DNA of 64,000 nucleotides, taken from assembly GCF_008085915.1 (NCBI RefSeq), contig NZ_VSJK01000002.1:62001-126000 (forward strand), in the 5' to 3' direction. Source of the stretch: Oceaniovalibus sp. ACAM 378 (GTDB lineage Bacteria; Pseudomonadota; Alphaproteobacteria; Rhodobacterales; Rhodobacteraceae). This document shows positions 24,899 to 33,378 of the stretch, piece by piece. Made by a program: the position numbers and the translations under genes. The notes under the pieces were generated by a model. The model was not told where the DNA came from. It saw only the letters and a list, made by a program, of their open reading frames with translations, and did no database searches. Each line of letters opens with the position of its first letter. The stretch's first letter is position 1.

Positions 24899-26352
24899 TG
24901 CGTATCCAGACGGTTCATTGATGGGTCGAGCGGCCAGATATGAGTGCCGGTAGGAGCAGTTTCCCGCGCCCAGGCGGCCAGAATGTCTTTGCGCTGTCGC
25001 CGTGCCAGCATCTTGTCACGGACCGCGCCCGCATCCCAGTCGCGGGTGATCAGCGCGGTCAGATCGGTCAGGGTGTCAGCATGGGCGGGATCACCTGCCA
25101 GATTGATCATCTCCTGCGGATCGTTGGCAAGATCGTACAAAAGCGGTTCTTCTTCTCCCGATACGATCAGTTTCCAACTGCCCCGCCGCACCATCCGCCG
25201 TTGAACCGCCCGCCCGCCGGTCCAGACCGGAACCGCATCGGTGCAATATTCCGAGAACACGGTATCGTCCCAGCCCTGCGCTGCGCCAGTCAGCAGCGGC
25301 CAGAAACTCCGTCCGTCCGCCTGTGGCAGCAGGTCGGCGCCCATCGCTTCGAGCATCGTCTGGGACAGATCGATCAGGCTGACCACCCGGTCACAGACCT
25401 CGCCCATGGGCAGGGTGCCGGGCAGGGACAGGATAACCGGCACTTTCGCGCTTTCGTCATAGAACGTGTGCTTCCACCAGACGCCGCGTTCGCCCACATG
25501 ATCGCCGTGATCCGAGGCATAGACGATCAGCGTGTCGTCGCGCAGCCCCAGCGTATCCAGCCGATCAAGTATCTGCCCGATCATTTCATCCAGCACCGCC
25601 ACCAGCCCCCAGTATGCAGCGCGGGCAAGGCGGGACTTGCGCTCGGGCACGTTGTCGACCCCGCGATTAGCGCGCCACCATGTCAGCCAGGTGTCATCCT
25701 GCCCGGGCGGGATTTCGGGCGGCGGAAGGCTGTGAAGATACCGGTCGATCCACTTTTGTGCCGCAACATAGGGCGCATGGGGCAGCATGAAACCGACCGT
25801 CAGACAGAACGGATCGCCTGTCTCGGCAATCCGGTCCAGTGCGGCAAGCGCTGCGGTGGTCACGTCGCGGTCCTTGACCTCATAGGCCGATTGCCCCGCG
25901 CCGCAGGCGATCAGGCCTTTCGGTGTGGGGTCGTTGGCCCCGTCCAGCGGGCCCATGTCATGCCATGTGCTGCCGGGGAAGTTTGGCGAATGATCGCCCA
26001 CTTCGCGCCATGCGTAGCCGCGCATCTGGTCGGGCCCAACCGAGTGCATGCGCCCGATCAGGCCGGGTTTGTACCCCGCCGCGCCCAGCGCGTGCAGCCA
26101 TGTGGGCCGCTCTGACGCAAGCACATCGTCGTTGGTCCAGCAGTCCTGCGACGAGGGATGACAGGCGGTCAGCATCGACATGCGCGAGGGCACGCAGATT
26201 GGCGAGGGGCAATAGGCGTTGGTCATCCGCACCCCCCGCGCTGCCAACCCGTCAAGCGCGGGTGTCTGGGCATGGGCGTCGCCCGCACAGCCCATGACGC
26301 GGGCGGCGTGCTGATCGGAAAACAGGAACAAGAGGTTCTTCGCAGGCATCAT
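24895..26352 (-). CDS. Cytoplasmic type I sulfatase (choline-sulfatase-like family)
   Basis: The 485-residue protein starts MMPAKNLLFLFSDQHAARVMG (metal Asp). It carries the canonical formylglycine motif CVPSRMSMLT near residue 53, then AGYKPGLIGRMHSVG, LPHAPYVAAQKW, IVYASDHGDHVGERG near 280 and a C-terminal region with EEPLLYDLANDPQEM. No signal peptide is present, so it should act on an imported ester. The ATG follows AGGAGA; a second ATG is one codon on. It heads the six-gene block linked by ATGA overlaps, 104 bases after tctA copy 2. The exact sulfate ester is unknown. Confidence 0.9.
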   Translation of the reverse strand: MMPAKNLLFLFSDQHAARVMGCAGDAHAQTPALDGLAARGVRMTNAYCPSPICVPSRMSMLTACHPSSQDCWTNDDVLASERPTWLHALGAAGYKPGLIGRMHSVGPDQMRGYAWREVGDHSPNFPGSTWHDMGPLDGANDPTPKGLIACGAGQSAYEVKDRDVTTAALAALDRIAETGDPFCLTVGFMLPHAPYVAAQKWIDRYLHSLPPPEIPPGQDDTWLTWWRANRGVDNVPERKSRLARAAYWGLVAVLDEMIGQILDRLDTLGLRDDTLIVYASDHGDHVGERGVWWKHTFYDESAKVPVILSLPGTLPMGEVCDRVVSLIDLSQTMLEAMGADLLPQADGRSFWPLLTGAAQGWDDTVFSEYCTDAVPVWTGGRAVQRRMVRRGSWKLIVSGEEEPLLYDLANDPQEMINLAGDPAHADTLTDLTALITRDWDAGAVRDKMLARRQRKDILAAWARETAPTGTHIWPLDPSMNRLDTQ

Positions 26353-26456
26353 TCATTCTCCTGTACTGCTTCTTTGGATCCGCGTTCACGCGAACGGCCA
26401 GAGGGTTCGATGGGTTCAAGGGGTGGCAGGTGGATGGCCGCAACGCAGTGGGTTGT

Positions 26457-27950
26457 TCATTTCGCGGCCTTCGACTTGCGACGCCGTTCAGCGATGAGGG
26501 GCCAGACCAGCAGGATTACCGCCATGACCGTGAACAGCAGCGGGAAGGGCCGGGTGAGGATGGGCGAATAATCTCCGCCGGTCATCATCAGCCCCGAGCG
26601 GAGCTTTTCTTCGCCCAAGGGCGCAAGGACGAAGCCGATCACGAAAGGGCCCAAGGGGATGCGCGCCTTCTCCATCAAAAAGCCAAGCACACCGAACACC
26701 AGCATCACCCAGACGTCGAACATGGTGTTGTTCAACGCATAGCTGCCGATGACGCAGAACATCATCACCACCGGCAATACGAACGCTTTCGGCAAATAGA
26801 TCAGCCCGGCAATGTGTTTCACGGTCGAGGTCATCAGGATGAACATCAGGATATTCGCGAGCAGTGCCGCGGCGATCATGCCCCACACAATGTCGTTGTT
26901 GGTCAGAAACAGGGTTGGTCCCGGCTGGATCGAATGGATGGTCAGTGCGCCGATCAGAATGGCGTCAATCACGCTGCCGGGGATGCCCATGGCAATCAGC
27001 GGAATCAGCGCACCGCCTACTGTGGCATTGTTCGCCGCTTCCGATGCTATGATGCCTTCTTCGGACCCATGGCCAAATTCTTCGGGCCTGTCGCTGACGT
27101 TTTTGGCCACGGTATAGGCGACGACCGATCCGATGCTGGCGCCGATCCCGGGCAGGATACCGATCCATGTTCCGATAAACGACGACCGCAGCAAGTTGCC
27201 CGCGCTGCGTTTCAGATCGCTCAGGGACATCAGGATGCCCGATGTATTCATCTTGTTACGCTCGGGCATGTCGGCGCGATCCATGCAATCCTTGATCACC
27301 TGCGACACGGCGAAGGTGCCGATCAGCACCGGCAAAAGCTGCAATCCGCCGTTCAGTTGATAGAACCCCATGGTCATCCGGGGCATCCCCGACGACGGAT
27401 CAACCCCCGGCATCGACACCAACATCCCCAGCAGGCCAGAGATCAGCCCCTTGACCAATGATCCCTCGGAGACCGAGGCGATCAATACCATCGCCATCAT
27501 GATCAGCGTGAAATACTCGAACGGGCCGAACCGTGTTGCCAGAATTGACAGGGGCTGTGTGATCGTCAGCAGCACGACCCAGGACACCAGCCCGCCGACA
27601 AAGGATGCGGTTATCCCAAGCCCCAGCGCGCGCCCCGGCTTGCCCGCCCGCGCCATGGGGTATCCGTCGAGTGTGGTCATCACGGACGCGGGCGTGCCCG
27701 GCATCCGCATCAGCGTGGCAGTGATCAGCCCGCCCGATATCGCGCCGACATACATGGCGATCAGCAGAACCACCGCATCGAATGGATCCATATAGAACGT
27801 TAGCGGCAGCGTCAGCGCGATCAGCATCGCGCCCGACAGCCCCGGAATCGCCCCCACGACAATGCCCAACGCCGTGCCGATGAACAGCATGAAAAACGTC
27901 CATGGCTCAAAGATATGGCCGATGGCGCCGAAAAGTGCCGGAAGATCCAA
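26457..27950 (-). CDS. tctA: Tripartite tricarboxylate transporter, large permease TctA (copy 2)
   Basis: The 497-residue membrane protein has the TctA motifs GTALGIVVGAIPGLSGAML, YVGAISGGLITATLMRMPGTPAS, GILPGIGASIGSVVAYT and NNATVGGALIPLIAMGIPGS. It shares the layout and many motifs of the other TctA in the window but differs in loop regions. The start appears to be TTG at 27950, with AAGGGGG a few bases upstream overlapping the end of tctB; no ATG or GTG lies at a better position. It works with the tctB and tctC genes immediately upstream. Confidence 0.93.
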   Translation of the reverse strand: MDLPALFGAIGHIFEPWTFFMLFIGTALGIVVGAIPGLSGAMLIALTLPLTFYMDPFDAVVLLIAMYVGAISGGLITATLMRMPGTPASVMTTLDGYPMARAGKPGRALGLGITASFVGGLVSWVVLLTITQPLSILATRFGPFEYFTLIMMAMVLIASVSEGSLVKGLISGLLGMLVSMPGVDPSSGMPRMTMGFYQLNGGLQLLPVLIGTFAVSQVIKDCMDRADMPERNKMNTSGILMSLSDLKRSAGNLLRSSFIGTWIGILPGIGASIGSVVAYTVAKNVSDRPEEFGHGSEEGIIASEAANNATVGGALIPLIAMGIPGSVIDAILIGALTIHSIQPGPTLFLTNNDIVWGMIAAALLANILMFILMTSTVKHIAGLIYLPKAFVLPVVMMFCVIGSYALNNTMFDVWVMLVFGVLGFLMEKARIPLGPFVIGFVLAPLGEEKLRSGLMMTGGDYSPILTRPFPLLFTVMAVILLVWPLIAERRRKSKAAK

Positions 27951-27959
27951 AGTGCCCCC

Positions 27960-28436
27960 TTAGACCGGAAGGTCGACGACGAAGATTTCGGTAAAGACGT
28001 ATTGCGCACCAAAGGCGGTGATCGCCGCGAGTATCAGGGCGGGCAGGATGCGGCGGCGCGAAAACCCTTCCATCCCCAGAATCAACAGCAGCAGATAGAC
28101 AAAGGTGATGATCCCGAACCCCGCCAGTTTCAGCTGCAGCGCGGCAACATAGGCCAGGGTCAGCCCCATCACGACAACGCCGCCCATCGGGTTGCCGCCC
28201 GAAAACTCTTCCCGCATTGCGGCGCCCGCATCGATACCGCGCAGCGACAGGGCGGCCCGCAGGATCACGGTAACGCAACACAGGATCACGATGACCGAGG
28301 TCCATATGGGCACCGGGCCAGAACCCAGAGGCTCGAACCGCCCGGGGGGCAGGGCCAGCGCCTGAACCAGAAAGACACCACAGATCAGGGTGATCAGGGT
28401 GGACACACCGATTTCGGTGAACGGACGACGTTCCAT
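27960..28436 (-). CDS. tctB: Tripartite tricarboxylate transporter, small membrane subunit TctB (copy 2)
   Basis: The 158-residue protein has four hydrophobic segments (LITLICGVFLVQALALP; VIVILCCVTVILRAAL; GVVVMGLTLAYVAALQL; IITFVYLLLLILGMEG and a C-terminal helix) and the motif PPGRFEPLGSGPVPIW. ATG at 28436 (MERRPFTEIG) is preferred; the frame runs 9 codons upstream. It sits between tctC and tctA, 9 bases before the TTG start of tctA. Confidence 0.9.
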   Translation of the reverse strand: MERRPFTEIGVSTLITLICGVFLVQALALPPGRFEPLGSGPVPIWTSVIVILCCVTVILRAALSLRGIDAGAAMREEFSGGNPMGGVVVMGLTLAYVAALQLKLAGFGIITFVYLLLLILGMEGFSRRRILPALILAAITAFGAQYVFTEIFVVDLPV

Positions 28437-28458
28437 GGATACCCCGGAATGACAGGTT

Positions 28459-28483
28459 GGCACGCCCCGTTGCGGGACGCGCC
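28459..28483 (-). promoter_or_regulatory. Stem-loop in the tctC-tctB gap (copy 2)
   Basis: The GC-rich sequence between 28459 and 28483 folds as an imperfect hairpin (GGCACGCCCCG / CGGGACGCGCC over a short loop). It lies between tctC and tctB exactly as in the first tct operon and lacks a T run. A role in differential stability of the binding-protein transcript is inferred. Confidence 0.5.
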
Positions 28484-28490
28484 TGAGTGG

Positions 28491-29462
28491 TCAGTTCTGG
28501 GCAGCCAGCTTTGCCACCGGCTCGATTGCGCTCCAGGTCGCGTCCAGATCGGCCTGCAGCGCGTCACCGGTCAGAAAGGATTCCGAGAACCCCTTGTCGG
28601 CCAGGAATTTCTGATACCGCTCCGTCTTGATCGCTGCGCCGACGGCGTTTGCAAAACCATCGACAGCCTCTTGTGGCGTGTCCTTGGGCGCAAAAATCCA
28701 GTTCTTGATGCAGAACGTCATGTCGAACCCTTCTTCCGTCACCGTCGGAATGTCCGGCAGGCCCTCAAACCGTTCGGGTCCGGTATAGGCGAGCGGTTTG
28801 ATCTGGCTTTCAGGATTGTCCGTTCCATCGGGCAGCAGGGTAAAGTTGATCACCTCGGCGCCTGACAGCACGGTCAGATTGGTCTGTGCTCCGGTCAGGG
28901 CGGTAAAGTTCGCCGTACCGCCGCCGACCTGTGCAAAGCGGAACTTTGCACCGGGCAGTGTTTCCTGCAACATCACCCCGGCCAGATGGTTGATCGCACC
29001 GATATTCACCCCCATGATCAGGGTATCAGGCTCGGCCTTGGCCTTTTCCAAAAGCTGACCGACGCTGTCGATCCCGCTGTCTTTTCGGACCATTGGTAAA
29101 AGGCAGAATTCACCCGTTGCAGCGACCGGTTTGAAATCACGCCAGCTGAAGTCCAGTGCACCGGTGCCTTCGCCGCCCATCAGGGCAATGTGGATGATAA
29201 CAAAGTTATATCCGTCGGGATCGCTTTCCATCACCTGCCGTGCGCCGATGGAATAATGGCCGCCGACATTGACCACAGTCACAGGTTGGCTCAGCGCATC
29301 GGCGTCCTCGATCGATGCCTGAAGGACGCGGGCAACCTGATCCGAAGTGCCTCCGGCGCCGAACGGCACGATCAGCCTGACGGGTTTTTCCGGCCACTCA
29401 GCCAGTGCGACACCCGTCGTTGCCAGCAAGGCAGCGGTGGCCAGTCCCAATAGTTTTCTCAT
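28491..29462 (-). CDS. tctC: Tripartite tricarboxylate transporter binding protein TctC (copy 2)
   Basis: The 323-residue Bug/TctC-type periplasmic binding protein has the signal peptide MRKLLGLATAALLATTGVALA, then PVRLIVPFGAGGTSDQVARV, VVNVGGHYSIGARQVM, MGVNIGAINHLAGVML, FEGLPDIPTVTEEGFDM and APKDTPQEAVDGFA. The ATG at 29462 follows GGGAGGA. It leads the operon tctC-tctB-tctA, which is followed by the sulfatase/dehydratase block in the same direction, so both probably form one long transcript. Substrate unknown. Confidence 0.93.
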   Translation of the reverse strand: MRKLLGLATAALLATTGVALAEWPEKPVRLIVPFGAGGTSDQVARVLQASIEDADALSQPVTVVNVGGHYSIGARQVMESDPDGYNFVIIHIALMGGEGTGALDFSWRDFKPVAATGEFCLLPMVRKDSGIDSVGQLLEKAKAEPDTLIMGVNIGAINHLAGVMLQETLPGAKFRFAQVGGGTANFTALTGAQTNLTVLSGAEVINFTLLPDGTDNPESQIKPLAYTGPERFEGLPDIPTVTEEGFDMTFCIKNWIFAPKDTPQEAVDGFANAVGAAIKTERYQKFLADKGFSESFLTGDALQADLDATWSAIEPVAKLAAQN

Positions 29463-29781
29463 TTGATCCTCCCCGATCAGCATAAGCAATAGATTATTTT
29501 ATATAACCTTATTCACGCTTAACATTATGAAGGTGCATTTAATAAATCAACCGGTTTTAGCCGCCCGGGCGAAACAGGCGGACCACGACAGCCTTGGCGC
29601 GACATCCGGTTGAGACCAGCGGATCGACGGCCGGCTGCATGGCTGGCGCTGGCGGAATCGGGATATCGGCACGTCGACGGTGGATCAGTGTTCGGCGAAC
29701 GCCGTGCGACCTTTCAATGTCCACTCGAAAGGTCGATCTGCTTGATCGCCTGCGGATGGTCCGTGAAGGGGATACCCCGCG
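29463..29781. other. AT-rich promoter region of tctC copy 2 plus non-coding sequence
   Basis: The first 90 bases next to tctC are strikingly AT-rich for this genome (TTATATAAAATAAT on the minus strand) and hold the likely promoter and regulatory sites of the tctC-led operon. The TGGT-N3-ACCA palindrome found upstream of the other tctC is not present. The remainder, to the stop of the DMT transporter gene, shows no recognisable gene. Confidence 0.55.
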
Positions 29782-30654
29782 CTAACTTCTCTGTTTTGCC
29801 CGGCGTTCGCGCCAAAGTGTGAACAGCCCTGCGGCCACCACCATGGACACGCCCAACCCCACGGCAGGGCGCAGATCTTCGCCCAGCACCAGAATGCCCA
29901 GCAGTGTCGCGAAAACCAGATGCAGATAGGCGAAGGGCTGCACCGCACTGGCCTCGGCCACCTCATAGACCTTGATCAACAGGAAATGCCCGAGGGCACC
30001 CAGCACACAGAGCGCGGCCATCACCACCTGATCGCCCGGTGTCATCGGCTCCCAATACCACAGACCGATCGGGGTGATTGCCAAGGCCCCGATGACGCCG
30101 GACCAGAAAAAACTGGTCGCTGCGGTGTCGCCCCGGGCCACATACCGGGTCAGCAGGGAATAGAGCGCAAACATAAATCCCGCCGCCAAAGGGATCAAAC
30201 CGGCAGGGGTGAACAGCGCGCTGCCCGGTTGCAGGATGACAAGAATTCCCGAAAATCCCGCCCCGATTGCCGCCCAGCGTCGCCAGCCGACACGTTCACC
30301 CAGAACCGGGCCGGACAGCGCCGCGATCAGCAGCGGGCAGGCGGCAAAAATCGCATGGGATTCCACCAGCCCCAGTTGCACAAAGGCGACAACCATCACG
30401 CAGATCTCGGCAGGCAGCAACAAGCCGCGCAGCAATTGAACCCATGGGTGACGCGACCGGGCGGCGGCAGCCAGCCCGCCTGCCCGACGGGTGGCGATGG
30501 TGACGGCGAAAATTCCGAAGAACCAGTATCGCAGCATCACCACGACATAGACGTTGTAATTCGCCGCCAGATGCCGCGACAGAAGATCCTGCAAAGCAAA
30601 AATCACCGTCGTGCAGATCATCAGCGTGATGCCCAGCTTTGTATCGTTCTTCAT
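29782..30654 (-). CDS. EamA/DMT family transporter
   Basis: The 290-residue membrane protein has ten hydrophobic segments in two EamA repeats. Recognisable parts are the N-terminal FALQDLLSRHLAA, MLRYWFFGIFAV, LLLPAEICVMVVAFVQL, PLLIAALSGPVLGERVGWR (the end of EamA repeat 1) and AVQPFAYLHLVFATLLGIL (in repeat 2). DMT proteins export or import small metabolites; no substrate can be assigned. ATG at 30654 overlaps the mnmD stop by one base (TGATG), so the two are coupled; a GTG codon immediately upstream is also in frame. Confidence 0.88.
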   Translation of the reverse strand: MKNDTKLGITLMICTTVIFALQDLLSRHLAANYNVYVVVMLRYWFFGIFAVTIATRRAGGLAAAARSRHPWVQLLRGLLLPAEICVMVVAFVQLGLVESHAIFAACPLLIAALSGPVLGERVGWRRWAAIGAGFSGILVILQPGSALFTPAGLIPLAAGFMFALYSLLTRYVARGDTAATSFFWSGVIGALAITPIGLWYWEPMTPGDQVVMAALCVLGALGHFLLIKVYEVAEASAVQPFAYLHLVFATLLGILVLGEDLRPAVGLGVSMVVAAGLFTLWRERRAKQRS

Positions 30655-31337
30655 CACAGGGCGGGGTCTTTCCGGCAGCGGGTCATATGTCTTTTGCGTC
30701 CATAACCTGCGACACGCTCAACCGTGAAACCGGCGTCACTCAGGGCGCGGCGGACGGCCCCGGCGGCGGTATAGGTGGCGGCAGTGCCATCCGGCGCAGT
30801 ATGGCGGGCGACTTCGGCCAGCAGATCGGGCGACCAGAGTTCGGGGTTCCTGGCCGGAGAAAAGCCGTCAAGGAACCATGCGTCTGCCTGATCCGGCCAT
30901 TTTGGCAAGCTGTCGCGTGCATCTCCCGGGATCAGGTGAAACTCAAGATCCGGCAAGGTGATGCGGCCCGGGCCGTTTTCCCACAGGGGCGTCAGTTCGC
31001 GCGACAGGTCGGCCAGTTCGGGAAACGCCAGATGGGCACGCTGCATGGCCTCGGCGGGCAGGGGAAACGCCTCGAAGGTGGAAAAGCGCAGGCGCCCGCC
31101 GATCCCCGCAGCGCGCCACAAATGCAACGTCGCCAGCAGGTTCAGCCCTGTCCCGAAGCCCAGTTCCGCAATATGGAATCCGGGTGCGAACCGCTCGGGC
31201 AACCCGTTGCCCTCCAGAAACACATGCCGCGTTTCGGCCAAGCCGTCGTCAAGCGAGAAATACGGGTCGTCAAAACGCAACGACACCGGCAGGTTGCCGG
31301 CACGCCATTCGATCGGGTGGGACTGGTTCGCATCCAT
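30654..31337 (-). CDS. mnmD: tRNA (5-methylaminomethyl-2-thiouridine)(34) methyltransferase, stand-alone MnmC1 domain
   Basis: The 227-residue protein contains only the methyltransferase half of MnmC. It has PYFSLDDGLAETRHVFLEG near residue 25, the SAM-binding motif IAELGFGTGLNLLATLHLW near 55, and the DUF752 signature AWFLDGFSPARNPELWSPDLL near 150. It would convert nm5(s2)U34 to mnm5(s2)U34. In E. coli the domain is fused to an FAD oxidase; here the oxidase-like protein is encoded by the divergent gene 60 bases away. ATG at 31337 is the family start. Confidence 0.9.
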   Translation of the reverse strand: MDANQSHPIEWRAGNLPVSLRFDDPYFSLDDGLAETRHVFLEGNGLPERFAPGFHIAELGFGTGLNLLATLHLWRAAGIGGRLRFSTFEAFPLPAEAMQRAHLAFPELADLSRELTPLWENGPGRITLPDLEFHLIPGDARDSLPKWPDQADAWFLDGFSPARNPELWSPDLLAEVARHTAPDGTAATYTAAGAVRRALSDAGFTVERVAGYGRKRHMTRCRKDPAL

Positions 31338-31397
31338 GGGGTGGTCTATGCCGCATCTGTCGGGAATTGCGGCGGACAATGGGCAAGGGACGCGGGA

Positions 31398-32429
31398 ATG
31401 GCAACGGTCGACGTGACAGTGCGCGGTGCCGGAATATTCGGCCTCTCCATCGCCTGGGCCTGTGTGCAGGCGGGTGCGCGGGTGCGGGTGATCGATCCGG
31501 GCGGCGTGGCGGCCGGGGCATCGGGCGGAATCGTCGGCGCACTTGCGCCCCACACGCCCGAACGCTGGAACGTCAAGAAGGCGGTTCAATTCGAAAGCCT
31601 GATCGTCGCCGAACGGTTCTGGGCCGGGATTGATGAGGTGTCCGGGCTGGCATCGGGGTATGGGCGCACCGGACGATTGCAGCCCGTGGCCGATGACCGG
31701 GCACTGGAATTTGCGTATGAGCGAACGGAGGCAGCGGCGGTGCTGTGGCAGGGGCTGGCCGAGTGGCGTGTGGTGCCTGCAACCGGCGCCCCGTGGGAGC
31801 CGCCATCGCCCAGCGGATATCTGATCCACGATACACTAAGCGCCCGTATTCACCCCCGGCAGGCCTGCTTGTCACTGGCGGCCGCTTTGCGGGTCAAGGG
31901 TTGCGAAATCACCGCAACGGGTGACGATCAGGGGGCGGTCGTCTGGGCCACTGGCGTGGCGGGATTGCTGGACAGCGGGGCGGGGAACGGCGTCAAGGGG
32001 CAGGCCGTGCTGTTGCGATTGGCGATGCCCGATGCGCCGCAACTCTTTGCCGATGCGCTGCATGTGGTGCCCCATGGGGATGGCACGGTCGCGATCGGAT
32101 CAACCAGTGAGCGTTATTTTGACGATCCCACTGCCACCGACGGTCAACTTGACGATGTGCTTACCCGTGCCCGGGCGGCGGTGCCCGCTTTGCGCGATGC
32201 GCCGGTGATCGCGCGCTGGGCCGGGGTGCGCCCCCGCGCCGCCAGTCGCGCGCCGGTTCTGGGGCCATGGCCGGGGCGGGACGGGCATTTCATGGCCAAT
32301 GGCGGTTTCAAGATCGGCTTTGGCATGGCGCCCGGAGTGGCGTCGATGATGGCCGGTCTGGTGCTGCACGGACGCGATGAAATCCCCGAGGATTTTCGGT
32401 TTTACTTGCCCGGGACGTCCAAGGGGTAA
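31398..32429 (+). CDS. FAD-dependent oxidoreductase, MnmC2/DAO-like
   Basis: The 343-residue protein has an N-terminal Rossmann FAD motif (TVRGAGIFGLSIAWACVQAG) and ASGGIVGALAPHTPERWN near residue 45. It follows with the D-amino-acid-oxidase fold (VWATGVAG; RWAGVRPRAASRAPVLGP; the end motif MANGGFKIGFGMAPGVASMMA). GALAPHTP and the C-terminal GFKIGFGMAP are those of the MnmC oxidase domain or its close relatives, which remove carboxymethyl from cmnm5U34. Its divergent neighbour is the matching methyltransferase, so a split MnmC is likely; a general glycine-oxidase-like function is the alternative. Confidence 0.8.
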   Translation: MATVDVTVRGAGIFGLSIAWACVQAGARVRVIDPGGVAAGASGGIVGALAPHTPERWNVKKAVQFESLIVAERFWAGIDEVSGLASGYGRTGRLQPVADDRALEFAYERTEAAAVLWQGLAEWRVVPATGAPWEPPSPSGYLIHDTLSARIHPRQACLSLAAALRVKGCEITATGDDQGAVVWATGVAGLLDSGAGNGVKGQAVLLRLAMPDAPQLFADALHVVPHGDGTVAIGSTSERYFDDPTATDGQLDDVLTRARAAVPALRDAPVIARWAGVRPRAASRAPVLGPWPGRDGHFMANGGFKIGFGMAPGVASMMAGLVLHGRDEIPEDFRFYLPGTSKG

Positions 32430-32505
32430 CTGAAGTCATCTGATTGCCTGACAGGTTGGCGTCAGCTCAAGCGGACCGGGCATAAGCTCGGCCCCGCTAA
32501 GTTTG

Positions 32506-33378
32506 TCAGTCCCGCCCATAGAACAGCGATACAGTGTGTTCTGCCTCGGCGAAGAACAGCCAGCGTGTGATCAGAACGCCCGTCACATGGCACAGAACCG
32601 CCAGCGCTGCCAGAAGATGGTGAAACGGCAACAGCAACAACGCAACGGGCACCGCAAATGCGAGCGCAAGCGCGATCGATCTGAGCTTGACCGAGTGTTT
32701 GCGCGCGACGACGAAAACCATTTCCTTGGTCAGATAATTGTCACTTGTATGCGGCCCCTCGAACAGGCGAACCTTGCCGAATTGCCCCAATCCCGTCGCC
32801 GTGCCTGCGGTGCTGCCTGTGGCGGCAAACCGGGAATCGCCGAACTTCCACGCAAAGAATTGCGCGATGCCGGTCAGCACCAGAAACAGGATCGCGGCGG
32901 GCACCTCGCCGGACAAAAGCGCACCGCCTGACAGCGAATAGGCGACGAACATCACGCTGGTTGACCAGTGGCTCCAGCGCGGCACGGTGCGGATCGATGC
33001 ATAGATCATCGAAGTCACATAAACCGTCGCCATGCAGGCCAGCGCTCCGAGCCACCCCAGAGGTGCCAGACGGATTCCGAACAGCACCAGAAACGCCGCG
33101 AAAATCCCCATCAATCCCAGTGTGCCGACCGACGCCCAGCCTTCACGGCTCAGCCAGCTTGTGCGCCACTGCGTGAAAGCCTTGAGCGCGCGCTCCGGGT
33201 GGCCAAGGTGGAAGGTCGAAAAGATCAACCCACCGACGGCCAGGGCAAAGGCGATGAAAAAGAACCAAAACGCACTCCAGCCTGTAACCTCCGGAAACCC
33301 AAGCCCCAGAAACGCCAGAAGTCCGAAGCCCATACCCGACAGGGTGGTAAAGGCGATGATAGAAGCAGCGGGATGCAT
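32506..33378 (-). CDS. soeC: DmsC-type membrane anchor of a sulfite dehydrogenase (SoeC-like)
   Basis: The 290-residue protein has eight hydrophobic segments and the DmsC-family loop STFHLGHPERALKAF followed by WRTSWLSREG near residue 70. It anchors the molybdopterin/iron-sulfur subunits to the inner membrane and passes electrons to quinone. It is the last gene of the operon, its ATG overlapping the soeB stop by one base (TGATG). Assignment to SoeC rather than DmsC rests on the xsc-pta context and the absence of a Tat signal on the catalytic subunit. It is convergent with the FAD oxidoreductase gene. Confidence 0.8.
   Translation of the reverse strand: MHPAASIIAFTTLSGMGFGLLAFLGLGFPEVTGWSAFWFFFIAFALAVGGLIFSTFHLGHPERALKAFTQWRTSWLSREGWASVGTLGLMGIFAAFLVLFGIRLAPLGWLGALACMATVYVTSMIYASIRTVPRWSHWSTSVMFVAYSLSGGALLSGEVPAAILFLVLTGIAQFFAWKFGDSRFAATGSTAGTATGLGQFGKVRLFEGPHTSDNYLTKEMVFVVARKHSVKLRSIALALAFAVPVALLLLPFHHLLAALAVLCHVTGVLITRWLFFAEAEHTVSLFYGRD

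Noticed and set aside
24940-26115. 391-codon open frame on the plus strand over the second sulfatase
   Set aside because: Antisense shadow typical of high-GC DNA; the sulfatase frame has the CVPSR and SDHGD motifs and a good ribosome binding site.
29463-29560. Possible second GntR operator before tctC copy 2
   Set aside because: The region is AT-rich with short dyads, but it lacks the TGGT-N3-ACCA palindrome seen before the other tctC, so I do not call an operator.
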